Below are positions 34,151 through 45,450 of a stretch of 64,000 bases of DNA, piece by piece. Under the pieces are notes generated by a model that made no database searches, was not told the DNA's origin, and saw nothing but the letters and a program-made list of their open reading frames with translations. The first letter of the stretch is position 1. Each line of letters opens with the position of its first letter. Made by a program: the position numbers and the translations under genes. The stretch is from Nannobrachium achirus (Eukaryota > Chordata > Actinopteri > Myctophiformes > Myctophidae). The DNA is taken from positions 52,902,397 through 52,966,396 of the forward strand of contig OY997658.1 in the NCBI GenBank assembly GCA_963921795.1, in the 5' to 3' direction.

Positions 34151-34373
34151 TACCACTACTGTATGTTACTGTCAAATGTGACTTATTAAACTGTCTGTTA
34201 ACTTATGGAAAAGTAACATTTGAATACTGTTTAATATCTTCATAGTAATGCCAGTTGATGGCGGGCAAAACTTGATGTTGTTGTAGTAAAGATCTAAGAA
34301 GACCAAGAAGTTTATTATTGTGTTATTGCAGCAATTCTGCCATCCTACAAATATCATAACTATCTGTCTGTTA
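34151..34373. other. non-coding sequence
   Basis: Nothing recognised. Confidence 0.5.
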
Positions 34374-34440
34374 ATGAGTGAGTGAGTGAGTGAGTGAGTG
34401 AGTGAGTGAGTGAGTGAGTGAGTGAGTGAGTGAGTGAGTC
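34374..34440. repeat. (TGAG)n microsatellite
   Basis: About 16 TGAG units. Confidence 0.95.
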
Positions 34441-35217
34441 AGTCTCTCCTTTGTGTATCTTGAGAGCTACGTGACCAATCGTCTTAAATCCTTTCTATCT
34501 TTTCCTATTAAACAGTATGTGTTTTTATACAGTTTTGTAATTAATAGAATTTCTTTTTTATCAAATTAGCATGTGCATTATCCTGTGCTTGATACACAGG
34601 ACAAGGACCCTTATGTGCATGGCTCTTGCCACGCTCCAAAAAGATAATTTATTTTTTTATTTTATACCATGTTATCCATTGATGTCACCGACCCTGAAGA
34701 TAAACAAACAAACAAACAAACAAACTGACAAAAGAACATTGTGTTTTCTTTTAACTTGAGGAGGGGTATCTCATAAATATGAGGGCCTATTATTATATTA
34801 TAGGGGAGTGCAGTCAGGCATTAGAGTGATACGCACCCTATCGGCTATAATACTCCCAAAACTAACTGGTGAGAGAGTCTGTCAGCTCTAATCTCAGTTT
34901 GGTTTCCGGTGAATATGTAGCTGCAAGCCTGTCCTATTTGTACATAAATCGCAGGCATAGTTTGTGTTATTACGCCCAGAGAAATGAATGGCCTTGCTTT
35001 TCCCTAGGTCAAATTATTCTCAGGAGTCACTGTTTAGCACATCTATCCTCTGGCATGTTACTGCAGGATGAGAAATGTCTTTCCCTAATGCGCTGCATTA
35101 CAGATTTCACTTGTAAAAATGTCTCTTCCTTAGAACAGTTTTCGACACATTTGTTTTGTGGCTGCTTCCAGACAGACATTTTTATACAGGAAAATGTAGG
35201 GCATGTCGGAGAGGTCA

Positions 35218-35219
<2 letters not shown>
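34441..35219. other. non-coding sequence
   Basis: A short AAAC tandem lies at about 34702. The 144-codon frame starting at 34869 runs into the CT repeat and shows no domain. Confidence 0.5.

Positions 35220-35293
<74 letters not shown>
35220..35293. repeat. (CT)n microsatellite
   Basis: About 36 CT units. Confidence 0.97.
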
Positions 35294-35296
<3 letters not shown>

Positions 35297-35506
35297 CCCT
35301 TAATGGCCTGGCTTTTAAGTCACATGGAATTCAAGGTGATGGATGTTGCAGTATGAATGCTGCAAATCTATTCAGTGAAAGAAATAAAATAATAATAACG
35401 CCAGTGCCAGACAAATCTTTGCCTGGCACTGCTTTGGATGGCTAAGGTGACCCCAAACCAATGATAATCAATCCCATTTTACACCTACTTTAGGTAGGTT
35501 ATTTAT

Positions 35507-35592
35507 AGATGGATGGATGGACGGACGGACGGACGGACGGACGGACGGACGGACGGACGGACGGACAGACAGAGGGACGGACGGACAGACAG
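35507..35592. repeat. (GGAC)n microsatellite with GATG start
   Basis: GATG units pass into about 11 GGAC units and then a mixture of GACA/GGAC. Confidence 0.93.
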
Positions 35593-36104
35593 CTGTCACG
35601 GATATCTATCTGTCTATCTGTCTATCTAACTGTCTGTTTGTCACAACACATTTCATACATGATTGTCAGCCGGGAGATTTGAATCCGCCGTCTGCAGCGG
35701 TGTGATGGTCTGTTACTTGAAGTTGTTTTCCTCTGCCCACTGGGACCGCAGCAACTCTCTGGTCAGTCTCAATCTCTGACCTACAGTAGCTGTCCGAAAG
35801 GAGATTTCTGCCTCCAAGCTATTGTATTGATGAGGCCAATATATAACAGACATATTTATCCCAAAGCACCCAATAACAAGTCTCCATGGCCCCCTCTGTT
35901 GGCATAACATAAGAATTAATATGCTGTCCAGCATCTCCAGTCAGATGATCTTCATCGAAAGATCAATGGTTGTTTTTCTTCCAGATTGCCACAAGCATTG
36001 CTGACTTATGTAACTCCACCACCACCGTACTATACCTGCACACACTGAGATGACACCCAACCACCCACACTGGTGCACAGGGTGGCAGGTTGGCTCTCCC
36101 CCAA
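35593..36104. other. non-coding sequence
   Basis: Nothing recognised. Confidence 0.5.
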
Positions 36105-36217
36105 CAGACAGACAGACAGACAGACAGACATGCACATGCACATGCACATGCACATGCACATGCACACACACACACACACACACACACGCACGCACGCACG
36201 CACACACACACGCACAG

Positions 36218-36250
<33 letters not shown>

Positions 36251-36258
36251 CACACACC
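36105..36258. repeat. compound CAGA / CACATG / CA / CACG microsatellite
   Basis: Five short motifs follow one another: CAGA, GCACAT (five units), CA, CGCA and CA again. Confidence 0.95.
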
Positions 36259-37188
36259 TTCAGAAAACATGATAGAACACCTCATATTACTGTGCGCTAT
36301 TTTGCTGTTTAAATCCTCATTACTCATTACGAGCTAATATTAACATCCACACACATTGCAGCTTCTAACAACTGACAGCTAAACAGTACATATTAAATCA
36401 ACACAATAAAAGAAGTATCAAGCCATTGTGTATAAAAAATAACTAAAAGAATGATAAGATGGCTCCTATCATGTCTCTATTCTCATGCAGCAGCCCCTCT
36501 CTTTCTCTGTCATTGACGAGAACTCCTTTGAAACAAAGCTTTGCTTGTGTGAATTGATAGAATGGAATCAAACACACACATATACTGCATTATACAGCCT
36601 CCTTGTTTTTGCTGTGTCCACGCCGCCGGGTCTCGAGAACTGTTGGCACTTTAGAGGAAAGGCTATGGACTCGCCAAAATAAGGACAGAAGAGCTGGAAC
36701 ACGACATCCATCCATAGAGACCTGCGCTGCTTGCAGGGCTGACATGTAAGTAACTCTTTAACCGTGAATCTCTGTTGGGAATCTCTGATGACAGGTGCCA
36801 GTTTACAATCTCATAGATTTTCCACGAATGTGGGGAGAGAGAAAAGAAAGTAATGAAACATGTACGTTGCCATCACGCTGCTTAGCCTCGAAGGTTGTCC
36901 CTTGGCTTGACAAGATTACTTTTCGCAGCGGCACTGATTGCTTAGATTTTAATTGGGATGATCCAGGGGTGCTGCAGCTGTTAATCCGGCTGTCTCCCGC
37001 AGGTTAAACAAAGGTTGATCTCCATGAGACATTTTGATTGTTCTCACCTCTGCTCACCCATCCTTTCCAGAAAGCCTTCAAGAGGTGTTTAGTGTTCCTG
37101 CTTCTCTTCCCCCCAGGTTTTTTTTACCCCCCTTTTTCTCCCCAATTTAGTCGTTATGCCAATGAATTACTCCCCACACACATTTCTG
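36259..37188. other. non-coding sequence
   Basis: No gene or element end was recognised. Confidence 0.5.
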
Positions 37189-37330
37189 TGTTGTCACTGC
37201 AGTTATATCCTTCTGACTCATGCACCTGCCAGTGAGGAGCCCCCACCGGGAGGACGTAGAGCCTTGGTCCTATATTCCTCCTGCCCAACACTTCCCGCTG
37301 AGAGGTCCTGCCTCAGCCCGTAGGGAGTAC
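37189..37330. repeat. left inverted arm around a LINE relic
   Basis: It contains CACCTGCCAGTGAGGAGCCC, CTGCCCAACACT and CAGCCCGTAGG, all mirrored at 38085-38235. Confidence 0.75.
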
Positions 37331-37550
37331 GAGCAATGATCCTTACAACCCTCCCCACCAATTTTGTTCACATAGAATCCCGACAAAGCCGGATGCACCG
37401 CAGTGGATTCGTAGAGTGGCAGGGACTTTACCACTATGCCCGAGTACTCACACACAGACAGTTTCAAGCGAGAGGGAGGGTGTTGTTGCACAAGCACGAT
37501 TGGCACATTACAAACCCCCACCCCACGCCTGAACTGCTGCCCTCCACGCC

Positions 37551-38075
37551 CTAGGGCCTTGAGCTCTGCTCTGCTGTGCTGTTAGTTAGTAGCTGTCGCA
37601 CCGCAGCATGTCTGCACCCCTTTCCCCTCCTATAGCTGCACCTTGGGTTGGCCCCCACAGTAGTGTCAGTTTGCTCACTGTCAGTGTCGGGTGCCTGTCT
37701 GGTGTAGTGCCCTGCCAGACTCATCATCCTTCTTTCTCTGACCTTGTCCATGACCCGCAGGAAGTGCCATTCGTAGCATTCTTGTGTAGATGCCATCCAG
37801 GACCTTATCATGCTGTGCTGTGAGCAATTCCACCGTAGCCACGGAAATCTGCACCTCTTGCCACCATTCCGTTGCCAGTGCGATTAATGGTCCTGTCCTC
37901 CGTGTTGAATGCCATTACCGTTGTTTCCTTGGCATTGAGCTTGAGGGTCAATCTTCCTGCTCTTCTGGTTCTACATGCCAGTGGTAGTTCTTTCCCTTTC
38001 TCTGCTGTGTCCGAGACTATTGAGCAATGTCGTCAGCATAATCGAGGTCGGTGATTGTGATGGGATGTACTCTGT
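37551..38075 (-). pseudogene. frameshifted LINE reverse transcriptase fragment (RTE-like)
   Basis: On the minus strand, ITDLDYADDIA is the catalytic YADD box (about 38028-38060). It is interrupted by a stop, then continues in another frame as LKLNAKETTVMAFN (about 37905-37950). Further down, RERRMMSLAGHYTRQA (about 37690-37740) matches the C-terminal RxxRLxxAGHxxR pattern common in RTE-type and related LINEs. At least one frameshift and one stop make it dead. The clade is inference. Confidence 0.75.
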
Positions 38076-38084
38076 GCTTAGTCC

Positions 38085-38235
38085 CCCCACTGTACCTTCT
38101 CCTACGGGCTGGGGTAGTGGCACCTGTCAGCACGGAGTGTTGGACAGGAGGAGTAGGATGCCGGTGCTACATCCTCCTGGTGGGGGCTCCTCACTGGCAG
38201 GTGAGCCAGTAGAATACAACAGCAGTGACAACACA
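38085..38235. repeat. right inverted arm around a LINE relic
   Basis: It is the reverse complement of the left arm at about 80% by eye, over TGGGGGCTCCTCACTGGCAG and neighbouring sequence. Confidence 0.75.
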
Positions 38236-38843
38236 CATGAATGTGTGTGGGGAGGAATTACTGTGACAGTGTTACCATCTCCTCCGGATATGCCCTCTCC
38301 TCATCATTTGAGAATTCATTAACTTCTAATTAATCACAATTTATCTCTTTGGAAGAGTAATTGTAAGTGGAAATGCCGAGATGGCCTTTTTCAGGTTAAT
38401 ACAGTACATTGCACACTCAATTAAGAGCAAACACACGGTTGCTTTTTCTTTTCTTTTCTGAGGGACAAACCGTTGGCAGACACAATGCAATTTTCCACAC
38501 TACCCTGATGAGAAGCTCTCCACTTTTTGCCCGGTTGTTCATAATTAATCATTTCTGTCCCCAGCATTTTGACAGGGAGACATCAAAGCAGAGAACAACA
38601 GAGGTGTATGCGGATGAGGAGGAGGAAGGGGGAGGCAGGGTGGTGGGGGTGAGGATGTGATCCAACGAACCAAGAGGCAGGAAGATGCCTTGTTCCTTGG
38701 CAGAATAAATGAACAGGCTTAGTGAATTTCAAAGTCACCCAGGCAGCTTAATATAGCTTCCCTAAATGACTCAGCACATTATTTCTTTGTACCGTAGTCC
38801 ATTACACGGTGTGTTACCATTACACATTGGGTCAATATTAAGC

Positions 38844-38846
<3 letters not shown>
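38236..38846. other. non-coding sequence, AT-rich conserved-looking block
   Basis: At about 38300-38420 a TAATTAATCACAATT-type block without repeat features could be a conserved regulatory element; this is untested. Confidence 0.4.

Positions 38847-38909
<63 letters not shown>
38847..38909. repeat. (AG)n microsatellite
   Basis: About 31 AG units, followed by ACAAG and CAGA units up to about 38983. Confidence 0.97.
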
Positions 38910-38912
<3 letters not shown>

Positions 38913-39541
38913 CAAGACAATTCACAAGACAAGACAAGACAAGACAGAAAGATAAACGTACAGACAGACAGACAGAGACAGATACGGGGGTTAGCAGTGT
39001 TCTGCATAATCCCTGTAAAACAAGGCCTATCAATCATGTTACTAATCCCTTGCTCCTCAATGAAGATAACTGCTGTGGAGAGATAATATTCTCTTAACAA
39101 GTTATCCCCTCAACAGTACACCTGAAAATGGAAATATCCCTATCCCATATGACATTGACTTGATAAGAGTGTGGTGAGAGTATGGGAAGTCATCCACAGA
39201 TAAGTCGATCGTAAAGGGAGCGTGTCGATATTGCGACATAGCATCTGTTCGACAGTTCATTCTTTCGACACGGGTGAATGTTAACCTGGTGAAATCATGC
39301 TAACCTGCCGACGTGGGTGAAATGTTAACCTCTATGCCTAAACCTAACCCAAACCCTAACCCTAACCTCAGTAACCGTGACGCGGGTGACACTCATAGTC
39401 AAAAGAATGACTCGTCGAAAGAGCGAGATTTCCCCGATCAAAAAACTGTTAAGATGGCCGTGACAAAAGCCTGTAGTCATGCTGGTGTATGTTACTGACA
39501 AAAACTTTCATGTTTAGCATTTTTTTTGCATTCCTGAGAAT
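38910..39541. other. non-coding sequence with telomere-like units
   Basis: ACCCTAACCCTAACC at about 39351 is a short CCCTAA tract. Otherwise nothing was recognised. Confidence 0.5.
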
Positions 39542-39760
39542 ATAGTAAGACGCCGCAGGGCGACATGCGACCTCGCCCTAAAGGGCGGGGTCACGCCAAT
39601 TCTTGGCCATCTGGCCAGTGATGTATATCGGACCAGTTACCCATATATGTCAACAATGTTATGTCAAAACATGCCCATATATGGGCATTACCAAATATGG
39701 GCATTCCCAGACATTTCTCATGCTATACTGCGACCTTCGGTCGCAACAATGATATTTGTC
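39542..39760 (-). mobile_element. Helitron-like 3' fragment with CArG site
   Basis: Reverse-complemented, the left edge ends GTCGCCCTGCGGCGTCTTACTAT, the counterpart of the CTAG end at 48424. Shared blocks are TTGGCCATCTGGCCAGTGAT and GGACCAGTTACCCATATATG. A perfect CCATATATGG lies at 39675-39684. A GCGACC-TTC-GGTCGC hairpin is at about 39730. No 5' end was found. Confidence 0.5.
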
Positions 39761-39830
39761 ACGCACGAGTTGAGGGCTTGACTGTATAATCCAGCCATCC
39801 ATGGAGCCAGCGATGAGGAACAATACACAC

Positions 39831-41521
39831 TAGGGATGCGAATCTCGACCACTGAGACGATACGATACGCATCACGATACACTACCAGCGATACGACATA
39901 ATTGCGATACATTGAAATCTTGCCGATACGATACATCACGATTCACCCCTGACCCCGATACGATGCAATATGATTCACGATACTTTGCGATACACCCCTG
40001 GTCCTTACGATGCGATACGATTCACGATTCGGTGCGATTCAACACAATGCAAAGGATTTATATTAAAGTCCATGTAAATCTCCCCCCAAAAGAATTACTA
40101 AAAATGCATTACATTTAATTTCCAAACAATTTATTGTTTCACTGTAGTACTAGGCTCTGTCTAACAACCCAACTTATTGAAATCAGGGAGAACACTCCTT
40201 GCTGGCTGGTAGAATTGTTTGATTAATACTATATCATTATATCATTATTATATATCATTACATCCTCAACAGGTGGTCAGGGACCCCTAGGGTCCTCAGA
40301 GTTATGAGGCGGACAAATATTAATAGTTAGTTTTTACAGTAACCAATTGAACCCTAGCAAGTAGCAACCCTATAGGGGAACATTAGGCAATACATTAACA
40401 CTTATTGAGGGTTTAAGAGATAATAATTCATGGATTATAATGAATAACATAAATCCATCATATTAATAGAAAAGATAATGTGTGAACAAATAAACACTAC
40501 ATAGTAATGTATTAATGTCACTGATGATATAGTGCTGTCAAACAAGTCTGTGACAAGTTTTAATCTGCAACAGTTTTATATAATAGCCTACAGTAGTCTA
40601 AAATAGCCTACAGTGGGGGTCCCTGCTTGATCTCTCTCTTCTCAGTTAAGGATCCTTGACCTGTATTATTATTATATTGTATGAATATAAGGATGTTGCC
40701 ATTTCTAGCCAAAATGTTTTAAAACGTAGATATTTGAGTTGTAGGTCTGCTATTTAGGTGCGTGCGCGACACCGTCGAGCTGCCAAGTATAAATCAGGCT
40801 CCAGCCTCTCTTTGCAGAGGGAAGTTGGGAACAGCAGCAGCAGAAGAGTGTGCTGCCTGCAGCTACAGTAACAAGTTGTGAAACAGTGTCAAATACTTTG
40901 TTTTAATCACTAGTTGCACGCCCAGTATCGTTGTTGTAGTTCATACGTGTGTGTAGTTAAAGCGTGGATTCCGTGGAAGCTTCTGCTTTGTTTAAATCAA
41001 TTCCGTCGCAGACTCGACAAGAAGAACAAACGTGTGTGGAATGTGGATCATAATATCACGCAGCGTGCTCCAGTCCAGTGACACGACAACGGATCACATC
41101 AGCGAACATTGGACAGGGATGTTATAAAGCTAAACGTGGTACTAATCTTGCATTTTTAACCTGTGGGCTCACGAGTGCTGTCTATCTGCAGTCGGTCGGG
41201 TCGGGTGTTCACTGCGCTGCGCTGAGCAGCTCAGTGCTGCTGTAGTGTGGAAGACGCATGTCTGTAGAGTCGCTACAAGTGCTCTTTTGGGGGGAGGGCT
41301 GATGGGGCATTCAATGCGCCTCGGAAACACAGGATAGAATGAAATACTATTATGCAAAAACCGATCCAACCGTGGAGTGTACCGATCCAGACACTCACGA
41401 TACGATACATCACGATTCCAGCCGTCAATTGTACCGATCCACAGTGAATGAACCGATTCACTCATGTCGCGCACGTTTGTATCGCGATTACGATCCGTAC
41501 CGGTATATCTCCGCATCCCTA
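39831..41521. mobile_element. hAT non-autonomous element (1.69 kb) with CGATAC-rich ends
   Basis: The ends TAGGGATGCG and CGCATCCCTA are perfect 10-bp inverted repeats. They are flanked by the perfect 8-bp duplication ATACACAC (39823-39830, 41522-41529). CGATAC/GTATCG words cluster at both ends. The interior has no transposase frame, but at about 40780-41100 it is GC-richer with GTATAAATCAGGC, perhaps the promoter and 5' exon of a lost autonomous parent. A decayed hairpin arm lies at 40736-40756. Confidence 0.92.
40736..40756 (-). repeat. decayed hairpin arm
   Basis: GAGTTGTAGGTCTGCTATTT is the right arm with two changes. Confidence 0.45.
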
Positions 41522-41766
41522 ATACACACACAAGCCATCATGGGACCAGCCATAATTCTCAGAGCTATAACCAGCTGTTTCCAGACAACATCTGGGCCAG
41601 CCCAGCATGAGTACCTCCTGAGCCAGATGATTGACTCACCTGCTTCAAGTAACTCCAAGACCCAAGTCTTAGAGACATGTACTTGTGTAGTTGCTGTGGT
41701 GGAAAGAGTTACGGGCTATTCGCCCCAGGAGGCGACCAACTGCAAACCAATCAGTCAATGTTGACA

Positions 41767-41901
41767 GTGTTTAACCCCAAAATGTATATATTTATTCAAC
41801 ATCCAACGTAGCGGCCACGAGTATGTTGAATAAATATATCTAGGATTGATTCAACACGGTCTGCATAGACACGTTGACCCAACATTTTGGGGATTAAACA
41901 C
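41767..41901. repeat. foldback repeat, two-part stem
   Basis: The outer arms GTGTTTAACCCCAAAATG and CATTTTGGGGATTAAACAC, and the inner arms ATATTTATTCAACAT and ATGTTGAATAAATATAT, pair. Only one inner loop and one bulge remain. It is probably a MITE, but no target duplication is clear. Confidence 0.75.
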
Positions 41902-42322
41902 GCTTTTCCAGAAACGTATAGCGTTTTCTCTGGAGACCGGGCTGGAAGCGACACGACTTCCTGTGTTCTCACTTGGATCAGTGGGGGTCATAGTGTGCTT
42001 CTCATCTGAACGCATGTGCAGTCAGTCGCTCAAGTACACGCAAATACACATTTATATCCCTGGAAGTAAAGTGTGATATCAACCAGTCCCACTGCAACCC
42101 AACCATGCACCACATTTTATTCCAAACCTCCGTGGGTCTAACCCAACGCAATGTGTAGAGGCAGTCGGGCGTGAGGGGTCAGGGATATTAGGAAAAGGGC
42201 TGCGTGAGCGTGCGGTGGGTCCTCGCTCTATTTACGTCTGTTCCCCAGGAGACCCCCTGCACGTGTTGCAAAGATGTGGCAACAGACCCTGTCCAATAGA
42301 CCCCCCAGTGGTGCTGCATTAA

Positions 42323-42474
42323 AGGACCGGTTCACCCCTGGGACAACCAGATCTTATTTTATTAAAAATATCTCAAAACACAGATTGAACACAAAAAATA
42401 ACTCAGGATTGTGTTGATCGTGCCCCAAACAACAATAAAATAAGATCTGGTTGTTCCAGAGGTGAACTGGTCCT
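42323..42474. mobile_element. TTAA-flanked foldback MITE (152 bp)
   Basis: TTAA lies at 42319-42322 and 42475-42478. About 43-bp arms start AGGACCGGTTCACCCCTGGG on the left and AGGACCAGTTCACCTCTGGA on the reverse-complemented right, with few mismatches. The form fits T2/Kolobok-type or piggyBac-type MITEs. Confidence 0.8.
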
Positions 42475-42590
42475 TTAAGGACGTCGACTTTGTTCTTTAC
42501 TTGTAATTAGAGAAAAGAAGAGTGTTAAAATGTTTTCATTTACTGCTTTCTATCATTTTAGTGATTTTCATCTCACATTTTATTTATTTA
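42475..42590 (+). repeat. half copy of the 782-2090 family
   Basis: TTGTAATTAGAGAAAAGAAG then AGTGTTAAAATGTTTTCATT matches the left arm at about 825-875. It abuts the MITE at 42323-42474. Confidence 0.7.
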
Positions 42591-43317
42591 TTTGTTCCGC
42601 AGACCATGTTTAAAATGTGTCAAATTGAGAATAGAATGACATAATGATGACATGTATGTTCTGTCCCAGCCAAATACAAAAAAGTATTTCAATTAGGTAT
42701 TTCAAAAACATGTATTTAAAATGCTGCCAAATCTCAGCCAGGATCGTGATAGAGGACACGCCATTTCCTACAAAGTGTTACTATGCCTATTTGAAGGGAA
42801 GAAAGGATGTGTCAAACGACGTGTCATTCTGTGCAATATCTGATGGTAGGCAACAACACAGGGAAATTCTGTTCCATTTTCTGTTATGTGTTCATGTTGA
42901 AAAATTAGCAAATTGTCTTTGATTGATTTCAAAGCAAGCAAACTCCTAATGAGATCAGAGCTAGATGTCTGCAGGTGAAGTCATGTGAGTGGTATCAACT
43001 CACCCTTGATGAACATGCTGGGGGCGTAAAAATACCTCAAAATACATACCTTAAATAAATGTACTTATAGGTACTTTCCATCTCTGTTGCCAATCCATAA
43101 ACATTCAGTCAACATGGAGTGATACCTGTCATTTCCACAAAAGGGTGAGGAAAAGACAAGGCCAGATTGTGGTATATTGATTATTGATCATCTGCTCTCC
43201 CAACACAACAGGCAAAGTCGGATCCATGCCAGATTGTAGACATGAAATTACTTATTTTGATATTTTTTATCCCATGATTATGTAACCCATTTTTCAAAGT
43301 AATAAAAACCTGTCCGT

Positions 43318-43319
<2 letters not shown>
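42591..43319. other. non-coding sequence
   Basis: Nothing recognised. Confidence 0.5.

Positions 43320-43401
<82 letters not shown>
43320..43401. repeat. (CA)n microsatellite
   Basis: About 41 uninterrupted CA units. Confidence 0.97.
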
Positions 43402-43406
<5 letters not shown>

Positions 43407-45137
43407 CACTCGCACACTCGCAGACAGACACACACATGCGTAGCATGCATCCATATATAACGCACAAATTCAACTAAAAGGGCACACTCAAGTGTCGACG
43501 AACCACACACACTCACAGCATGCAATGCATGGGCCTATGTGTATGCAGCTCACCCACAGACATGCATGCACACATGACACAGGTACACATCTATACAGCA
43601 TATTCCCACACAACACTGTATGTATGTACACCAAATGTACAACCCATTAGAAACACAAATGTAAAAGGGCATTTTTTGCTACATTGCCTGCAAAATGGAG
43701 GGGACACTGTGGCATTTGTTGTTTTCTCCAGTCATGTTTTCTTCTCCTATTTTACATAAAGAAAGTAAATGCAGTAGCAGTCTGGTGCCATCAGTCTCAA
43801 TCACAGCCACTCTTCCTACTTCAATATAATTGGACGTAATGATCTCCGGATGTCACTCTGCACACTGACATGTTTCACTCTGCGACCCATCTGCTCCCAG
43901 GGTGTTCACCACGGAACAGCCAGGCGGGTTTACTCCCACACTCTGTTTCTCCTCTGCTCCTCGCCACCTCAAGATCCCGTGAGCCTCATCGCCAGCTCGC
44001 TATCCATTTTGTGTTCACTGTTCCGTTCATGTGATGATATGAGAGATATGAGACCCACTGTTTACCGGTTTGCACTGTGGCAGTGCAAAAAGGCACGGGC
44101 AACTACAGTTGTAGACAATTAAGGTTGTTTTTGTTTTGGTAGCTGATGATGAAGGCATGTGTCATCTTCTTGACCTGCGGCATGAAATAGTGCAGTGTCC
44201 TCGTGTCATATCTGTCAAATTGAGACCCCAACACACAAACACACAGACACCTAGGCCTGTTCTCTGTCATGCTAACTGTCTGAGTTTCAACTCTGCTCAT
44301 TGCCGAGCCTATTCATTAATCTCATAGAGGCGATGAGGCCCTGGAGGTGGGCGGTGTTGAAAGGAGCGCTGATCCCTATATTCACAAAGAATTCAGAACG
44401 TCACTATGCTGCCATATGGACATCAATCCTGGAGGGAATAAATATAAAGGCGTCTACAAAAAAAGAAAAAAAAGAAGGAAAAAAAAAAGAGTTAGAAACA
44501 CAAAGCAACAAAGAGAAGAGATGATAAGAAAGGCAGAATCCCGACCAAAGCAAACAACAGCCCAGGGACACAGATCTATGATCTGAAACAGATCTGAATC
44601 AAACTCGTCTTGTATGAAGACAAACAAACGTGGTCGTCCGAGGACATAGATGGAGGTGTAGAGATAGAAGGGACAAATTCAAAGCCCCCCCCCCACACAC
44701 ACACACACACATACCCCAACCCCATCTCCCCAGTGAGTCCTGACAGTGGACAACATGATGGAAGAACAAAATGGAAGCCACACAGGGAATGCATGATGGC
44801 CAACAGAGAACATGAGGTGACATGACTGCTGTGTGTAATGACGGGGGGGGGGGGGGGGGGGGGGGGGTGGCGGGGCGGGGGGAGTCAGTCATGTCACATA
44901 AGCACGTCTGTTTCAATAATTTATCAGAAGTCGTGGGCCTGAGAAATAAAACAGCAGGCGCTGTCAGCGGCATTTAAGCCCAATGCATAGCAGTTGTGTA
45001 TATCAACAATCTGTCAGCTACATTGTGCTTTGAAACCGACTTGTCACTTTCTTAAGCAGCAAACACCTCCCTGTTGAAGTGACAGAGGAACGCAGGACCA
45101 CACAGGGCAGCAGTAGAGAAGTACATAGTGTAGTTTT
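43402..45137. other. non-coding sequence with homopolymers
   Basis: It includes A/AG-rich sequence at 44455-44495, a short C/CA tract at about 44686-44710 and a G run of about 24 at 44844-44867. No gene was recognised. Confidence 0.5.
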
Positions 45138-45342
45138 TACCACATAAAGATGTTGTTTTTGCCACATAAAGATGCCATTATTACCACATAAAGATGTCAT
45201 TATTATTTATTACCACATAAAGGTGTCATTTTTACCACATAAAGATGTCGTTTTTACCACATAAAGATGCCGTTATTACCACATAAAGATGTCATTATTA
45301 CCACATAAATATGTAATTTTTACCACATGCAGATACTGAAGT
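45138..45342 (+). repeat. about 21-bp minisatellite, eight to nine units
   Basis: The unit ACCACATAAAGATGTC then RTTWTT recurs with small changes. The fourth spacing is expanded by TATTTATT. Confidence 0.93.
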
Positions 45343-45372
45343 GATTAGAATGGGTGTGGTGCTGTTAGATGT

Positions 45373-45450
45373 ACACACACACACACACACACACACGCAC
45401 GCACGCACGCACGCACACACACACGCACACACACACACACACACACACAG
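45373..45450. repeat. (CA)n/(CACG)n microsatellite
   Basis: CA units with an internal block of CACG units. Confidence 0.95.

Noticed and set aside
34869-35303. 144-codon frame beginning MRESVSSNLSLVSGEY
   Set aside because: It ends in a polyserine/leucine tract from the CT microsatellite, and nothing resembles a known protein.
45138-45342. Regularly spaced repeats considered as a CRISPR array
   Set aside because: The unit is 21 bp with no unique spacers and the DNA is eukaryotic; it is a minisatellite. The same applies to 22138-22266 and 53125-53600.
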